A DNA stretch of 53,259 bases from an uncultured Oscillospiraceae bacterium (GCA_948471095.1 CAOKRG010000012.1:1-53259), one strand, 5' to 3'. Numbered from the stretch's first letter, positions 9,156 to 17,286 are shown. The notes: generated by a model not told the origin, from the sequence alone. A program made the numbers and translations.

Positions 9156-9904
9156 TCATTCTCAAGACCAGCCGGGAACTGGCTGCTCTGAGAAAGGCGG
9201 GGAAGATATCCCAGGAGGCCCTGAAGCTGGCCGGCGAGGCCGTGGAGCCGGGGGTTTCCACCTGGGAGATCGACCGGCTGGTGCGGCGCTACATCCAGTC
9301 GGCCAAGGCCACCCCCAGCTTTCTGGGGTACGAGGGCTACCCTGCCAGCGCGTGTATTTCAGTGAATAACGTGGTCATCCACGGCATACCCAAAAAGAGC
9401 GAGATTTTAAAAAAGGGCGACATTGTCAGCATCGACGTGGGGGCCTATTACGAAGGCTTCCATGGGGACAATGCCTGGACCTTCCCCTGCGGGGAGATCA
9501 GCCCCGAGGCGCAGGCTCTTTTGGACGCGACGGAGAAGTCGCTGTTTTTAGGCATCGAGCAGGCCCGCCCGGGCAGCCGCCTGGGGGACATCGGCCACGC
9601 GGTGCAGGAGTATGTCGAGGCCCGCAGTTACTCGGTGGTACGAGAGTTTACCGGCCACGGAGTAGGTGCGGACATGCACGAAGATCCATGCGTCCCTAAC
9701 TTTGGGAAGCCCGGCCGGGGCGTGCGCCTGACGCCGGGGATGGTTATCGCCATTGAGCCTATGGTCAATATGGGCCGGAGGGAGATCGAGATCAAGCCCG
9801 ACGGCTGGACCGTGGTGACCCGGGACGGGAGCCTTTCCGCCCACTTTGAGCACACCATCGCCATCACCAAAGAAGGCCCGGTCATTTTGACCCTGCCAGA
9901 GTGA
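9152..9904 (+). CDS. map: Methionine aminopeptidase type I
   Basis: A 250-residue enzyme that removes initiator methionine from nascent proteins. The start ATG overlaps the adk stop; a longer frame upstream lies within adk and is unlike the family. Metal ligands are visible: the first aspartate in SIDVGAYYEGFHGDNAWTF together with the later Asp, the histidine of FTGHGVGADMHEDP, the glutamate of IAIEPMVNMG and the glutamate of FEHTIAIT. The length is typical of the short bacterial type Ia form. Confidence 0.97.
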   Translation: MIILKTSRELAALRKAGKISQEALKLAGEAVEPGVSTWEIDRLVRRYIQSAKATPSFLGYEGYPASACISVNNVVIHGIPKKSEILKKGDIVSIDVGAYYEGFHGDNAWTFPCGEISPEAQALLDATEKSLFLGIEQARPGSRLGDIGHAVQEYVEARSYSVVREFTGHGVGADMHEDPCVPNFGKPGRGVRLTPGMVIAIEPMVNMGRREIEIKPDGWTVVTRDGSLSAHFEHTIAITKEGPVILTLPE

Positions 9905-9914
9905 GGTGGCCGCT

Positions 9915-10196
9915 ATGGAGCTAAGACGCGGCCAAGTGGCGCGGTCCAGGGCCGGCCGGGACCGGGGAACCTTTTTGGCGGTGCTGGAATGCCGGCCGCC
10001 CTGGGCGCTGGTGGCCGACGGGAGGCGCAGGCCTCTGGAGCGGCCCAAGCGCAAAAGGCTCATCCACCTGGCGCCCACGGCCCGGGTGCTGCCCGAGGAG
10101 GCCCTGCTGGCCAACGGCCGGCTGCGGGCCGCCCTGGGGCGCGCCGCAGGCGAAGAGGCAAGGCCGGAGTCCGGCCCAGAAAGCACAAAACTCTGA
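9915..10196 (+). CDS. KOW-domain RNA-binding protein (L14e-like)
   Basis: A 93-residue basic protein. The N-terminal stretch GQVARSRAGRDRGTFLAVLE resembles a KOW motif, as found in archaeal/eukaryotic L14e-like proteins, and small KOW proteins occur between map and infA in many clostridia. The ATG at 9915 is preferred over the GTG at 9906 because GAGGTGG lies just before it. The C-terminal half is rich in Arg, Ala and Glu and probably flexible. An RNA or ribosome role is likely from motif and context, but the exact function is unknown. Confidence 0.85.
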   Translation: MELRRGQVARSRAGRDRGTFLAVLECRPPWALVADGRRRPLERPKRKRLIHLAPTARVLPEEALLANGRLRAALGRAAGEEARPESGPESTKL

Positions 10197-10214
10197 AAAG
10201 GAATGGTCATATAT

Positions 10215-10433
10215 ATGTCAAAGCAGGACGTCATTGAGGTGCAGGGCGTAGTGAAAGAGGCTCTGCCCAACGCCACGTTCCAGGTCGAGCTGCAGAACGG
10301 GCATACGGTGCTGGCTCATATATCCGGCAAGCTGCGCATGAATTTCATCCGCATTCTGCCCGGGGACAGGGTCACCATGGAAATGTCCCCCTATGACCTG
10401 ACCAAGGCCCGGATCACCTGGCGCTCGAAGTAA
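10215..10433 (+). CDS. infA: Translation initiation factor IF-1
   Basis: A 72-residue IF-1, an OB-fold protein that binds the ribosomal A site during initiation. The sequence [20 protein letters not shown] through ARITWRSK is full length. An upstream in-frame ATG at 10203 would add four residues foreign to the family. The segment AAAGGAATGGTCATA in front of it is repeated almost exactly before rpsM (10670-10685). Confidence 0.98.
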   Translation: MSKQDVIEVQGVVKEALPNATFQVELQNGHTVLAHISGKLRMNFIRILPGDRVTMEMSPYDLTKARITWRSK

Positions 10434-10485
10434 AGGGGACTGACCCCCGCCCGCAAGGCCGGGCGGAGAAAGGAAGGATATAACC

Positions 10486-10599
10486 ATGAAGGTACGGCCA
10501 TCTGTAAAAAAGATGTGTGAGAAATGCAAGATCATAAAGCGCAAGGGGAAGGTCATGGTGATCTGCGAGAACCCCAAGCACAAGCAGCGGCAGGGCTAA
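10486..10599 (+). CDS. rpmJ: 50S ribosomal protein L36 (bL36)
   Basis: A 37-residue L36, the smallest ribosomal protein. It begins [20 protein letters not shown] and ends HKQRQG. The zinc ligands CEKC, a later cysteine in [10 protein letters not shown] and the histidine are all kept, so this is the zinc-binding C+ form. AAAGGAAGG lies upstream. The infA-rpmJ-rpsM order is the usual one. Confidence 0.98.
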   Translation: MKVRPSVKKMCEKCKIIKRKGKVMVICENPKHKQRQG

Positions 10600-10686
10600 A
10601 GGCCGCGCAAGGGGGAGAGGCCCCAGCCTGCCGGAGCCCCTGGCCCGGCGGGAGATGAAAACACCAGAAAGGAATGGTCATAGACT

Positions 10687-11055
10687 ATGGCTCGTATTTC
10701 CGGCATAGACCTGCCCAGAGACAAGCGCATCGAGATCGCGCTGACCTATATCTACGGCATCGGCCGCAAGACCGCCACCAACATCTGCGCCGCCACCGGC
10801 GTGGACCCGGACGTGCGCGTGCGCGACCTCTCGGAGGACGACGCGGCGAAGCTGCGCGATTATATCGACAAGAACTGCCATGTGGAGGGCGACCTGCGGC
10901 GCGACGTGGCGTTTGACATCAAGCGCCTGGTGGAGATCGGCTGCTACCGGGGCGTGCGCCACAGAAAGGGCCTGCCCGTAAGGGGCCAGCGCACCAAGAC
11001 CAACGCCCGGACCCGCAAGGGCCCCCGCAAGACCATGGCGAACAAGAAGAAGTAA
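10687..11055 (+). CDS. rpsM: 30S ribosomal protein S13 (uS13)
   Basis: A 122-residue S13 of the 30S head, contacting P-site tRNA and bridging to the large subunit. The start [20 protein letters not shown], the helix-hairpin-helix-like [14 protein letters not shown] segment and the basic tail [17 protein letters not shown] are all present. An AAAGGAATGGTCATA segment before the start is nearly identical to the one before infA. Confidence 0.98.
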   Translation: MARISGIDLPRDKRIEIALTYIYGIGRKTATNICAATGVDPDVRVRDLSEDDAAKLRDYIDKNCHVEGDLRRDVAFDIKRLVEIGCYRGVRHRKGLPVRGQRTKTNARTRKGPRKTMANKKK

Positions 11056-11070
11056 GGAGGGATTGCACAA

Positions 11071-11469
11071 ATGGCACAAAAGACCACCAAGGGCGCTGTG
11101 CGCCGCCGCCGCGAACGCAAGAACATCGAGCGCGGCGCGGCCCATATCCAGTCCACGTTTAATAACACCATCGTCACCATCACCGACACCCAGGGCAACG
11201 CCATCTCCTGGGCCAGCTCCGGCGAGCTGGGCTTCCGGGGCTCCCGTAAGTCCACTCCCTTCGCCGCCCAGACCGCCGCGGAGACCGCCGCGAAGATCGC
11301 GATGGAGCACGGCATGAAGTCGGTGGAGGTTTTCGTGAAAGGCCCCGGGGCCGGCCGCGAGGCCGCCATCCGCGCCCTGCAGGCCGCCGGGCTGGATGTG
11401 AGCATGATCAAGGACGTGACCCCCATCCCCCACAACGGCTGCCGCCCGCCCAAAAGGCGCCGCGTGTAA
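11071..11469 (+). CDS. rpsK: 30S ribosomal protein S11 (uS11)
   Basis: A 132-residue S11, located on the platform near the mRNA exit. The core [20 protein letters not shown] and the C-terminal [20 protein letters not shown] are nearly invariant family signatures. AAGGAGGGATTGCACAA precedes the ATG. It sits between rpsM and rpsD in the alpha operon. Confidence 0.98.
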   Translation: MAQKTTKGAVRRRRERKNIERGAAHIQSTFNNTIVTITDTQGNAISWASSGELGFRGSRKSTPFAAQTAAETAAKIAMEHGMKSVEVFVKGPGAGREAAIRALQAAGLDVSMIKDVTPIPHNGCRPPKRRRV

Positions 11470-11496
11470 AACAATACTAGGAGGTACCTCAACGAT

Positions 11497-12123
11497 ATGG
11501 CAAGATATACAGAAGCCGTGTGCAAGCTTTGCCGCCGGGAAGGCCAGAAGCTGTTTTTGAAGGGGGAGCGCTGCTACACCGACAAGTGCGCCATCAGCCG
11601 CCGCGCCTACGCCCCCGGCCAGCATGGCCAGGGCCGCAAGAAGACCTCGGAGTATGGCTTGCAGCTGCGCGCCAAGCAGATGACCCGCCGGTTCTACGGC
11701 GTGCTGGAAGGACAGTTCCACCACTACTATGAGATGGCCACCAATATGCCCGGCAAGGCCGGCGACAATCTGCTGATCCTCTTGGAGAGCCGCCTGGACA
11801 ACGTGGTGTACCGCTGCGGCTGGGCCAGCTCCCGGGCGGAGGCCCGCCAGCTGGTGGTGCACGGACACTTCACCGTGAACGGCAAAAAGGTGGATATCCC
11901 CTCTTACCTTGTAAAGCCCGGCGAGCTTGTGGCCATTCGGGACAAGAGCCGCCAGAGCGATAAGTTTAAGGCCGTGCTGGAGGCCAACTCTGCAAGGCCC
12001 GTGCCCAAGTGGCTGGATGTGGACGCCGCCAACGCCCAGGCCAAGGTGGACGCGCTGCCTACTCGTGAAGACGTCGACCTGGAAGTGGACGAGACGCTCA
12101 TCGTCGAGCTGTACTCGAAGTAA
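11497..12123 (+). CDS. rpsD: 30S ribosomal protein S4 (uS4)
   Basis: A 208-residue S4, a primary 16S rRNA binder that nucleates 30S assembly. The N-terminal [18 protein letters not shown]...C set suggests a zinc site, as in C+ S4 proteins. The S4 domain [20 protein letters not shown] is intact. The location directly before rpoA is the arrangement seen in clostridia and many other bacteria but not in Bacillus subtilis, where rpsD is elsewhere. Confidence 0.98.
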   Translation: MARYTEAVCKLCRREGQKLFLKGERCYTDKCAISRRAYAPGQHGQGRKKTSEYGLQLRAKQMTRRFYGVLEGQFHHYYEMATNMPGKAGDNLLILLESRLDNVVYRCGWASSRAEARQLVVHGHFTVNGKKVDIPSYLVKPGELVAIRDKSRQSDKFKAVLEANSARPVPKWLDVDAANAQAKVDALPTREDVDLEVDETLIVELYSK

Positions 12124-12130
12124 AAAGGCC

Positions 12131-12210
12131 GGCCCGCTGGCGGCCCCGGAAAAGACGGGCCCGCCAGGGCTTCGCGAATAGGAAGAAGCAGCGAACGGAC
12201 GCTGCCTGTG
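12131..12210 (+). promoter_or_regulatory. Hairpins in the rpsD-rpoA spacer
   Basis: The 103-bp spacer holds two stem-loops. The first pairs CTGGCGG (12137-12143) with CCGCCAG (12161-12167) and is extended by CCC/GGG. The second is GCAGCG/CGCTGC at 12188-12205, just before the GAGGAGG ribosome binding site of rpoA. Neither has a T-run, so they are more likely mRNA processing, stability or translational control elements than terminators. This is an inference from structure only. Confidence 0.45.
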
Positions 12211-12226
12211 TAGAGGAGGATCGCGG

Positions 12227-13180
12227 ATGATTGAGATAGAAAGACCCAAAATTGAAATAGCGGAATTATTCGAAAACGGCACCTACGGCAAGTTCGTGGT
12301 GGAGCCCCTGGAGCGGGGCTTTGGCACCACCCTGGGCAACTCCCTTCGCAGGGTGCTGCTCTCCAGCTTGCCGGGCGTGGCGGTGAAGGCCGTCAAAATC
12401 GACGGGGTGCTGCACGAATTTTCCACCATACCCGGGGTAAAGGAGGACGTTACCGAGATCATACTGAACATCAAGGGCGTGGTCGCCAGGCTGAACTGCG
12501 ACGGCCCCAAGACGGTGGTTATCTCGGCGGAAGGGCCCTGCGAGGTCACGGCCGCGTCTATCAAGGGCGACAGCGAGGTGGAGCTGCTCAACCCGAACCT
12601 GCACATCGCCACCCTGGGCGAGGAGGCTAAGCTCTATATGGAGCTTACCTTGGATAAGGGAAGGGGTTATGTCTCTAACGAGCGCAACAAGCAGAACATG
12701 CCGGAGGGCGTCATCGGCGAAATTGCGGTCGATTCCATTTACACACCTGTCCTCAAGGTCAATTTTAATGTGGAAAGCACCCGCGTAGGCCAGAGCATCG
12801 ACTATGACAAGCTGACCCTGGAGGTTTGGACCAACGGGGTGATCAGCGCCCAAGAAGCCGTTTCCTTGGCGGCCAAGGTCCTGACGGACCACCTGAACCT
12901 GTTCGTAGACCTGTCCGACAAGGGCAAGTCCACGGAGATTCTGGTGGAAAAGGACGAGGGCGGCAAGGAAAAGGTGCTGGAGATGACCATCGAAGAGCTG
13001 GATCTTTCCGTCCGCTCCTTCAACTGCCTCAAGCGCGCCGGAATCAACACGGTGGAAGACCTGATCAACAAGTCGGAGGACGACATGATGAAGGTGCGCA
13101 ACCTGGGGCGCAAGTCGCTGGAGGAGGTCGTGTGGAAGCTGGCTTCCCTGGGCTTCAGCCTGCGCAAAGACGACGAATAA
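12227..13180 (+). CDS. rpoA: RNA polymerase alpha subunit
   Basis: A 317-residue alpha subunit. The N-terminal domain needed for dimerisation and polymerase assembly is clear from [21 protein letters not shown] and [20 protein letters not shown]. The C-terminal domain for DNA and activator contact runs from about residue 250, with [20 protein letters not shown] and [28 protein letters not shown] precedes the ATG. It is the penultimate gene of the operon, as usual. Confidence 0.98.
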   Translation: MIEIERPKIEIAELFENGTYGKFVVEPLERGFGTTLGNSLRRVLLSSLPGVAVKAVKIDGVLHEFSTIPGVKEDVTEIILNIKGVVARLNCDGPKTVVISAEGPCEVTAASIKGDSEVELLNPNLHIATLGEEAKLYMELTLDKGRGYVSNERNKQNMPEGVIGEIAVDSIYTPVLKVNFNVESTRVGQSIDYDKLTLEVWTNGVISAQEAVSLAAKVLTDHLNLFVDLSDKGKSTEILVEKDEGGKEKVLEMTIEELDLSVRSFNCLKRAGINTVEDLINKSEDDMMKVRNLGRKSLEEVVWKLASLGFSLRKDDE

Positions 13181-13206
13181 GCACAGAGAGATAGGAGGGA
13201 ATACTC

Positions 13207-13548
13207 ATGCCGGGAACCAGAAAACTGGGCCGTAACACCGCTCACCGGACCGCCATGCTGCGGGGAATGGTCACCTTCTTCTTTGAAAATGGGAAGATTG
13301 AGACCACCGCCACCCGGGCGAAGGAAGTACAGGCCCTGGCTGAGAAGATGATAACCATCGCGAAGGAGAACAACCTTCACAACAAGCGCCTGGTGATGAG
13401 CTTTGTCACCAAGGAGAGCGCCGCAGCCAAGCTGTTCAACACCATCGCCCCCAGCTACGCGGACCGCAACGGCGGCTACACCCGCGTGACCAAGCTGGGC
13501 CCCCGCCGCGGCGACGCGGCCGAGATGGCCGTCCTGGAGCTGGTCTGA
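13207..13548 (+). CDS. rplQ: 50S ribosomal protein L17 (bL17)
   Basis: A 113-residue L17 that lines the outer surface of the exit tunnel. It begins [20 protein letters not shown] and keeps the motif [20 protein letters not shown] near the C-terminus. A typical ATAGGAGGG ribosome binding site is present. It closes the ribosomal superoperon and is followed 66 bp later by a strong intrinsic terminator. Confidence 0.98.
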   Translation: MPGTRKLGRNTAHRTAMLRGMVTFFFENGKIETTATRAKEVQALAEKMITIAKENNLHNKRLVMSFVTKESAAAKLFNTIAPSYADRNGGYTRVTKLGPRRGDAAEMAVLELV

Positions 13549-13611
13549 GCCCAGGGGAACGTGGAAAAAGCGCGCGCCAGCAAGGAATCGCGCTGAATAT
13601 TAGACATACGG

Positions 13612-13653
13612 CAAAGGCCGGCCAGCGCAATGCTGTGCCGGCCTTGCTTTTTG
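13612..13653 (+). terminator. Intrinsic terminator of the ribosomal superoperon
   Basis: A perfect 9-bp stem, AAGGCCGGC at 13614-13622 and GCCGGCCTT at 13637-13645, is followed by GCTTTTTG. It lies 66 bp after the rplQ stop and is the first convincing intrinsic terminator in the window, so it most likely ends the long ribosomal transcript. Confidence 0.9.
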
Positions 13654-13749
13654 CGGGCAAAGCGCCTGCATGGCCTCCTAATTTTACCTGCCGCCCTTAA
13701 TTTCTCCCCCCATTCTGCCGACTCTAGTAATAAGAAGGAGGGGATTGTC

Positions 13750-14373
13750 ATGAATCTACAGTTTGACCCCCGCGCCATCGCGAAAAAAGCGCCTGCCTAT
13801 GGCGCGCCTACGCCCTCCGCGGCGCCGGCGGAGCCGCAGCCCTTGGGCGAGAACCGCGGGCCGGTTCGGGAGGACCGGGTGGAGCTTTCGCAAGAGGCGC
13901 TGGAATATGTGCGGGACCAGGAGCAGGCCGCCCAGCCTGAGCAGGACCAGCCGCCCGAGCCGCTGAGTCCGGAGGAGCAGCGCAGGCTGGCCCAGCAGGA
14001 AAAGCTGAAAATGGCCCGGCAGATGCTGGAGGCGGCGCGCCAGCAGAGCGTCCAAATGCAGGAGCAGAGCAAAAAGCAGACGGACGCGCTGAAGGAACAG
14101 ATGGACAAAATGAAGAAGTGCGCCAAAATCGCCCGAAGCATCAGCAAGGGCCACAAGGTGCCCCCAAAGGATGAGAAGTACCTTTTGGAAAACGACCTAA
14201 AGGCCTACATGATGGCTATGGCGCTGCGCATGATGTCGGAGCAGGACAACAAGAAGGTCAAGTCCGTTTTGGACAAGGAGGACGGCCGGCAGGAGGAGAG
14301 CGCCAGCGAGGCCGGCGCGCCGGAAGCCATTAGCCCAGAGGCCGCTCCGGAGGCGGAGGGCGCGGCGGAATAA
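13750..14373 (+). CDS. Conserved hypothetical coiled-coil protein
   Basis: A 207-residue protein with no recognised catalytic motif. Residues 1-50 are Pro/Ala-rich and probably disordered, followed by a DRVELSQEALEYVRDQE segment and a long Gln/Glu/Lys-rich stretch (about 70-130) that should form a coiled coil. A KMKKCAKIARSISKGHKVPP region and an ordered-looking helical part follow, then an acidic Ala/Glu tail. No signal peptide or membrane helix is seen. The ATG at 13750 follows GAAGGAGGGGATTGTC; the frame extends further upstream but only across the terminator. Its transcription must start in the 100 bp after the terminator. Confidence 0.75.
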   Translation: MNLQFDPRAIAKKAPAYGAPTPSAAPAEPQPLGENRGPVREDRVELSQEALEYVRDQEQAAQPEQDQPPEPLSPEEQRRLAQQEKLKMARQMLEAARQQSVQMQEQSKKQTDALKEQMDKMKKCAKIARSISKGHKVPPKDEKYLLENDLKAYMMAMALRMMSEQDNKKVKSVLDKEDGRQEESASEAGAPEAISPEAAPEAEGAAE

Positions 14374-14413
14374 CGCCCCTGCCCAGAGCGGAAGGAGGGC
14401 GAGAAGCCCGGGA

Positions 14414-14569
14414 ATGGCCTTCGGGTTCGAGTCCACCGGCGGAACGCGGCTCCAGATCACTGTAACCGCGCTGCGGAGGCTGCGGGCGAGGGGTGCGCAT
14501 CAAAGGGACATAGAAAAAATTTTATGGGAAGATTGGAAGCGCTCTCTTGCAAATTCGCGGGTTCTGTAG
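14414..14569 (+). CDS. Possible small protein, 51 residues
   Basis: A short open frame giving MAFGFESTGGTRLQITVTAL and a basic helical second half with RRLRARGAHQRDIEKILWED. GGAAGGAGGG lies about 13 bp before the ATG, somewhat far. It directly follows the coiled-coil gene and its last codons overlap the promoter at 14547-14575. I do not recognise a family, and it may be chance coding. Confidence 0.35.
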   Translation: MAFGFESTGGTRLQITVTALRRLRARGAHQRDIEKILWEDWKRSLANSRVL

Positions 14570-14575
14570 TATAAT
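14547..14575 (+). promoter_or_regulatory. Sigma-A promoter for a putative antitoxin RNA
   Basis: TTGCAA at 14547-14552 and a consensus TATAAT at 14570-14575 are separated by 17 bp. Transcription would start near 14582 and run through a sequence with no gene into the 18-bp hairpin at 14634-14675, towards the small membrane-peptide gene on the other strand. This fits a short regulatory RNA. Confidence 0.75.
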
Positions 14576-14581
14576 GAACGT

Positions 14582-14690
14582 GAAGTTGATGGTCCAAGAT
14601 TCGTACCAACCCAAAAAACGAATTTATTTTCAAAGCGAAGCCCCCCAGAGACTGCCATCTCTGGGGGGCTTCGCTTGTTGGAAAAGCCTA
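14582..14690 (+). ncRNA. Putative antitoxin RNA of a type I toxin-antitoxin pair
   Basis: A non-coding transcript is inferred from the promoter at 14547 and the hairpin at 14634. It would be convergent with, and complementary to, the 3' part of the mRNA encoding the small membrane peptide at 14688-14783. This is the geometry of type I systems described in Clostridioides difficile, where toxin mRNA and antitoxin RNA overlap at their 3' ends. The exact 3' end is not known because no T-run follows the hairpin on this strand. Confidence 0.5.
14634..14675. terminator. Bidirectional hairpin between toxin and antitoxin RNA
   Basis: A perfect 18-bp stem (AGCGAAGCCCCCCAGAGA, 14634-14651, and its complement, 14658-14675) with loop CTGCCA. 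Read on the minus strand it is followed by TTTG and an AT-rich run; on the plus strand by TGTTGG. It could end both convergent transcripts, although neither T-run is ideal. Confidence 0.65.
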
Positions 14691-14783
14691 CTTGCGTTTG
14701 CCCAGGCCGTCCATCCACTTACAGATGTAATGAGCGGCCACACTCGCAACGAAAGACGTGACGAAGTTGATGATAAGTTCCAA
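14688..14783 (-). CDS. Small hydrophobic peptide, putative type I toxin
   Basis: A 31-residue peptide, read from a TTG start with an AGGGAGGG ribosome binding site 8 bp upstream. Residues 2-20 (ELIINFVTSFVASVAAHYIC) form one membrane helix, followed by a charged tail KWMDGLGKRK. This architecture, a single helix with a basic C-terminus, matches type I toxins that damage the inner membrane. A promoter-like pair lies upstream (14830-14860). The frame extends further upstream to 14996, but that part runs through a repeat. Family membership is inferred from size, shape and locus organisation. Confidence 0.6.
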   Translation of the reverse strand: MELIINFVTSFVASVAAHYICKWMDGLGKRK

Positions 14784-14829
14784 GACTGTTACCCTCCCTT
14801 CTGTTGCCAGCGTAGGGAGGCAAGCAACC

Positions 14830-14860
14830 ATAATATGCCATATTTCCGCTTTATTTGCAA
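14830..14860 (-). promoter_or_regulatory. Promoter-like site for the small peptide gene
   Basis: On the minus strand, TTGCAA (14855-14860) precedes CATATT (14832-14837, 17-bp spacer) or the better TATTAT (14830-14835, 19-bp spacer). The site is 40-70 bp upstream of the TTG start of the peptide and directly beside the TIR-bounded repeat that begins at 14891. Confidence 0.5.
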
Positions 14861-14882
14861 TATTTTCTCTTGACTTCTTCCT

Positions 14883-15247
14883 TCCTTTTCGGGAGTGTCC
14901 AAACGCGTGTTTTGTATGGAGAAAGCTCCCTAAGCGCAACATTAAAAGTTTCGTCATTCTCCGCTGCCGCTTCGGTCGGCGACGGGAAATCGCCACTGGC
15001 GATTGTCGCCCTTTTCAAAGGTTGCGGGGTCCTTAGGGGGTGAGCGTCTGCCAGTGGCAGACATGCTACGAACCGACCGAGCCGACAGGCGAGACCCAGA
15101 GCCCCGCAAGTTCATCTTTGATGAACTTGGCCGCCGGAGGGGGAAGATTGCCTGTGGCAATCGTTCTGACCCGACCGAGCCGGCAGGCGAGACTCTACTC
15201 CGTACTACTCTTCAAAAACTGCGCTCTTTGGACAGTCCATCCTTTTC
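14883..15247. mobile_element. MITE-like element with 8-bp target duplication
   Basis: The element spans 14891-15239 (349 bp). Its ends are GGGAGTGTCCAAA and, on the other strand, TGGACTGTCCAAA. It is flanked by the direct repeat TCCTTTTC at 14883-14890 and 15240-15247, as expected from insertion. It has no transposase gene. Inside are several palindromes, among them AATCGCCA-C-TGGCGATT (near 14989), GTCTGCCA-G-TGGCAGAC (near 15047), TTCATC/GATGAA (near 15111) and GATTGCC/GGCAATC (near 15146), plus frame segments shared with other copies. Confidence 0.75.
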
Positions 15248-15254
15248 CCGCCTC

Positions 15255-15283
15255 TTGACAAGCCCTGCTTCCCAGTGTATAAT
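15255..15283 (+). promoter_or_regulatory. Consensus promoter of the pot operon
   Basis: A perfect TTGACA at 15255-15260 and a perfect TATAAT at 15278-15283 with a 17-bp spacer. The potA GTG start is 40 bp downstream. This should be a strong sigma-A promoter. It begins 8 bp after the target duplication of the upstream repeat. Confidence 0.9.
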
Positions 15284-15322
15284 GCAATCTGGACTAAATT
15301 GGTATATTTTGGAGGGACCCTT

Positions 15323-16438
15323 GTGGCCGGTTCGATCCTTCGATTGGAAAACATAAAGAAAGGCTTTGGCGGCGTGGACGTGCTCAACGGCGTGTCCTTG
15401 GAAGTGGCCCAAGGGGAATTCGTCACCCTGCTGGGCTCCTCCGGCTGCGGCAAGACCACCACCCTGCGCATTATCGCCGGCCTTGAGCAGCCCGACTCCG
15501 GCCGGGTCCTGCTGGGCGGCGCGGATATGGCGGGCGTACCGCCCGAGCGCCGGGACGTGAACACCGTCTTTCAGAGCTACGCCCTCTTTCCCCATATGAC
15601 GGTGGAGCAGAATGTGGGATACGCCCTAAAGGTGCGCCGGGTCCCTAAGCCGGAGCTGGCCCAGAGGGTGCGGGAGGCCTTGGCCCTGGTGCAGCTGGAA
15701 GGCTTTGAAAAGCGGAAGCCCTCCCAGCTCTCCGGAGGCCAGCGCCAGCGGGTGGCCATTGCCCGGGCGGTCATCAACCGGCCCAAGCTGCTGCTGCTGG
15801 ACGAGCCCCTGGGGGCCCTGGACCTGCAGCTGCGCCGCCAGATGCAGCAGGAGCTGAAGCGCCTGCAAAAAAAGCTTGGAATCAGTTTTATATACATCAC
15901 CCACGACCAGGAAGAGGCCCTCAATATGTCGGACCGGGTCGCCGTGATGAAGGACGGGCTCTTCCAGCAGATAGGCCCGCCGGAGGAGGTCTACAGCCGG
16001 CCCAGAACCTCCTATGTGGCCCGGTTCGTGGGCGCGGCCAACATCCTCCACTGCAACGTGGGCCAGGTGGAGGGGGAGCTGGTACGCTTTGCCAACGCCC
16101 AGGGCAGCGGGGCCTTTTTGGCCCAGGGGCACAGCTTCCAGCCCGGGGAGCCGGCGACCCTGGCCATCCGCGGCGAACAGGCCCAGGCGGTGAAGGGCCT
16201 GGACCGCTCCGTCCCCGGACTGCTGGGCGTGGTGAAGGAGAAGAGCTTTGCGGGCGGCCTGCTGCGGGTGACGCTGGAGCTTGCCGGCGGCGGGGAGTTC
16301 GTATGCAGCCGCCAGGGCCTGGACTCGGACCTGGCCCCGGGCGACCAGGCCAAGATTGTCTGGGAGCCGGAGCACGCCTGGCCGGTGGACCTGGAGCCTG
16401 CCGGAGGGCCGGAGGGAGAGGGGGCGGAGGCCCTATGA
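15323..16438 (+). CDS. potA: Spermidine/putrescine ABC transporter ATPase PotA
   Basis: A 371-residue ATPase that powers polyamine import. Walker A GSSGCGKTT, signature LSGGQRQR, Walker B LLLLDEPLGALD and the H-loop ITHDQEEAL are all canonical, so it should be active. The C-terminal third (from about residue 240) is the TOBE regulatory domain of the PotA/MalK type. The GTG at 15323 was chosen because GGAGGG ends 6 bp before it; the frame also opens upstream without a ribosome binding site. It overlaps potB by ATGA. Confidence 0.95.
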   Translation: MAGSILRLENIKKGFGGVDVLNGVSLEVAQGEFVTLLGSSGCGKTTTLRIIAGLEQPDSGRVLLGGADMAGVPPERRDVNTVFQSYALFPHMTVEQNVGYALKVRRVPKPELAQRVREALALVQLEGFEKRKPSQLSGGQRQRVAIARAVINRPKLLLLDEPLGALDLQLRRQMQQELKRLQKKLGISFIYITHDQEEALNMSDRVAVMKDGLFQQIGPPEEVYSRPRTSYVARFVGAANILHCNVGQVEGELVRFANAQGSGAFLAQGHSFQPGEPATLAIRGEQAQAVKGLDRSVPGLLGVVKEKSFAGGLLRVTLELAGGGEFVCSRQGLDSDLAPGDQAKIVWEPEHAWPVDLEPAGGPEGEGAEAL

Positions 16439-17286
16439 AATCCAAGGTACGGCCCCAAAAGGGTTGGATGTGGCTGACGCTGCTGCCCCTTTATGTCTTT
16501 ACCCTCCTGTTTGTTTTGGGGCCTCTGGTCTATATGGTGGTCCTGAGCTTTCTCACCCGGGAGGAAGTCTGGGGGGTCCGGCTGGACTTTACCCTGGAGA
16601 ATTACGCCAACATTTTTGAGCCCGTGTACCTGCGCACCTTCTGGGAGTCCTTAAAGCTGGCCTTTCTCAGCACCGGGCTGGTGGTGGCCATCGGGTACCC
16701 CTTCGGCTACTTTATGGCCAAGCTTACCGCCCGCTGGAAAAAGCGGGTGACGCTGTTCCTGATGATCCCCTTTTGGACCAGCTCCCTGCTGCGGCTGTAC
16801 GGTTGGATCATCATCTTCCGGGCCGGGGGCATTTTCGACCGCCTGCTCATGGCCCTGCACATCACCAGCGAGCCCCTTAAGCTGCTGTACACCTACCCCG
16901 CCGTGGTGGTGGGCATGGTATATGCCCTGCTGCCCTTTATGATCTTCTCGGTGTATTCCAGCGCGGAAAAGCTGGATTTCAGCCTGGTAGAGGCCGCACG
17001 GGACCTGGGGGCCTCGCCTCTCAAAGCCTTTCTCACGGTCTCCCTCAAGCTGACCCTGCCGGGGCTGTTCTCCGGGCTGGTGCTCACCTTTGTGCCCAGC
17101 ATGGGACTGTTCTTCATCGCGGACATTTTGGGGGGCAACAAGGTGGTGCTGGTGGGAAGCCTCATCCAGGAGCAGCTGATGAAGGCCCGCAACTGGCCTT
17201 TCGCGGCGGCGCTGTCCATCGCCCTGCTGCTGCTGACCACAGTGTTCCTGTGGCTGTCCCGGCGGCTCTCAAAGGAGTCGTCTTAG
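16435..17286 (+). CDS. potB: Polyamine ABC transporter permease PotB
   Basis: A 283-residue permease with about six membrane helices, starting MKSKVRPQKGWMWLTLLPLY at an ATG that overlaps the potA stop. The EAA-type loop that docks the ATPase is seen in EAARDLGASPLKAFLTVSLK (around residues 180-200). Together with PotC it should form the inner-membrane channel for the substrate delivered by PotD. It is separated from potC by 530 bp of repeats, an unusual break in an operon that is normally continuous. Confidence 0.94.
   Translation: MKSKVRPQKGWMWLTLLPLYVFTLLFVLGPLVYMVVLSFLTREEVWGVRLDFTLENYANIFEPVYLRTFWESLKLAFLSTGLVVAIGYPFGYFMAKLTARWKKRVTLFLMIPFWTSSLLRLYGWIIIFRAGGIFDRLLMALHITSEPLKLLYTYPAVVVGMVYALLPFMIFSVYSSAEKLDFSLVEAARDLGASPLKAFLTVSLKLTLPGLFSGLVLTFVPSMGLFFIADILGGNKVVLVGSLIQEQLMKARNWPFAAALSIALLLLTTVFLWLSRRLSKESS

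Noticed and set aside
9906-9914. GTG start for the KOW protein
   Set aside because: It overlaps the GAGGTGG ribosome binding site that serves the ATG at 9915.
14410-14450. GGTTCGAGTCC, which looks like a tRNA T-loop
   Set aside because: The T-stem does not pair, and no anticodon or acceptor arms can be built around it.
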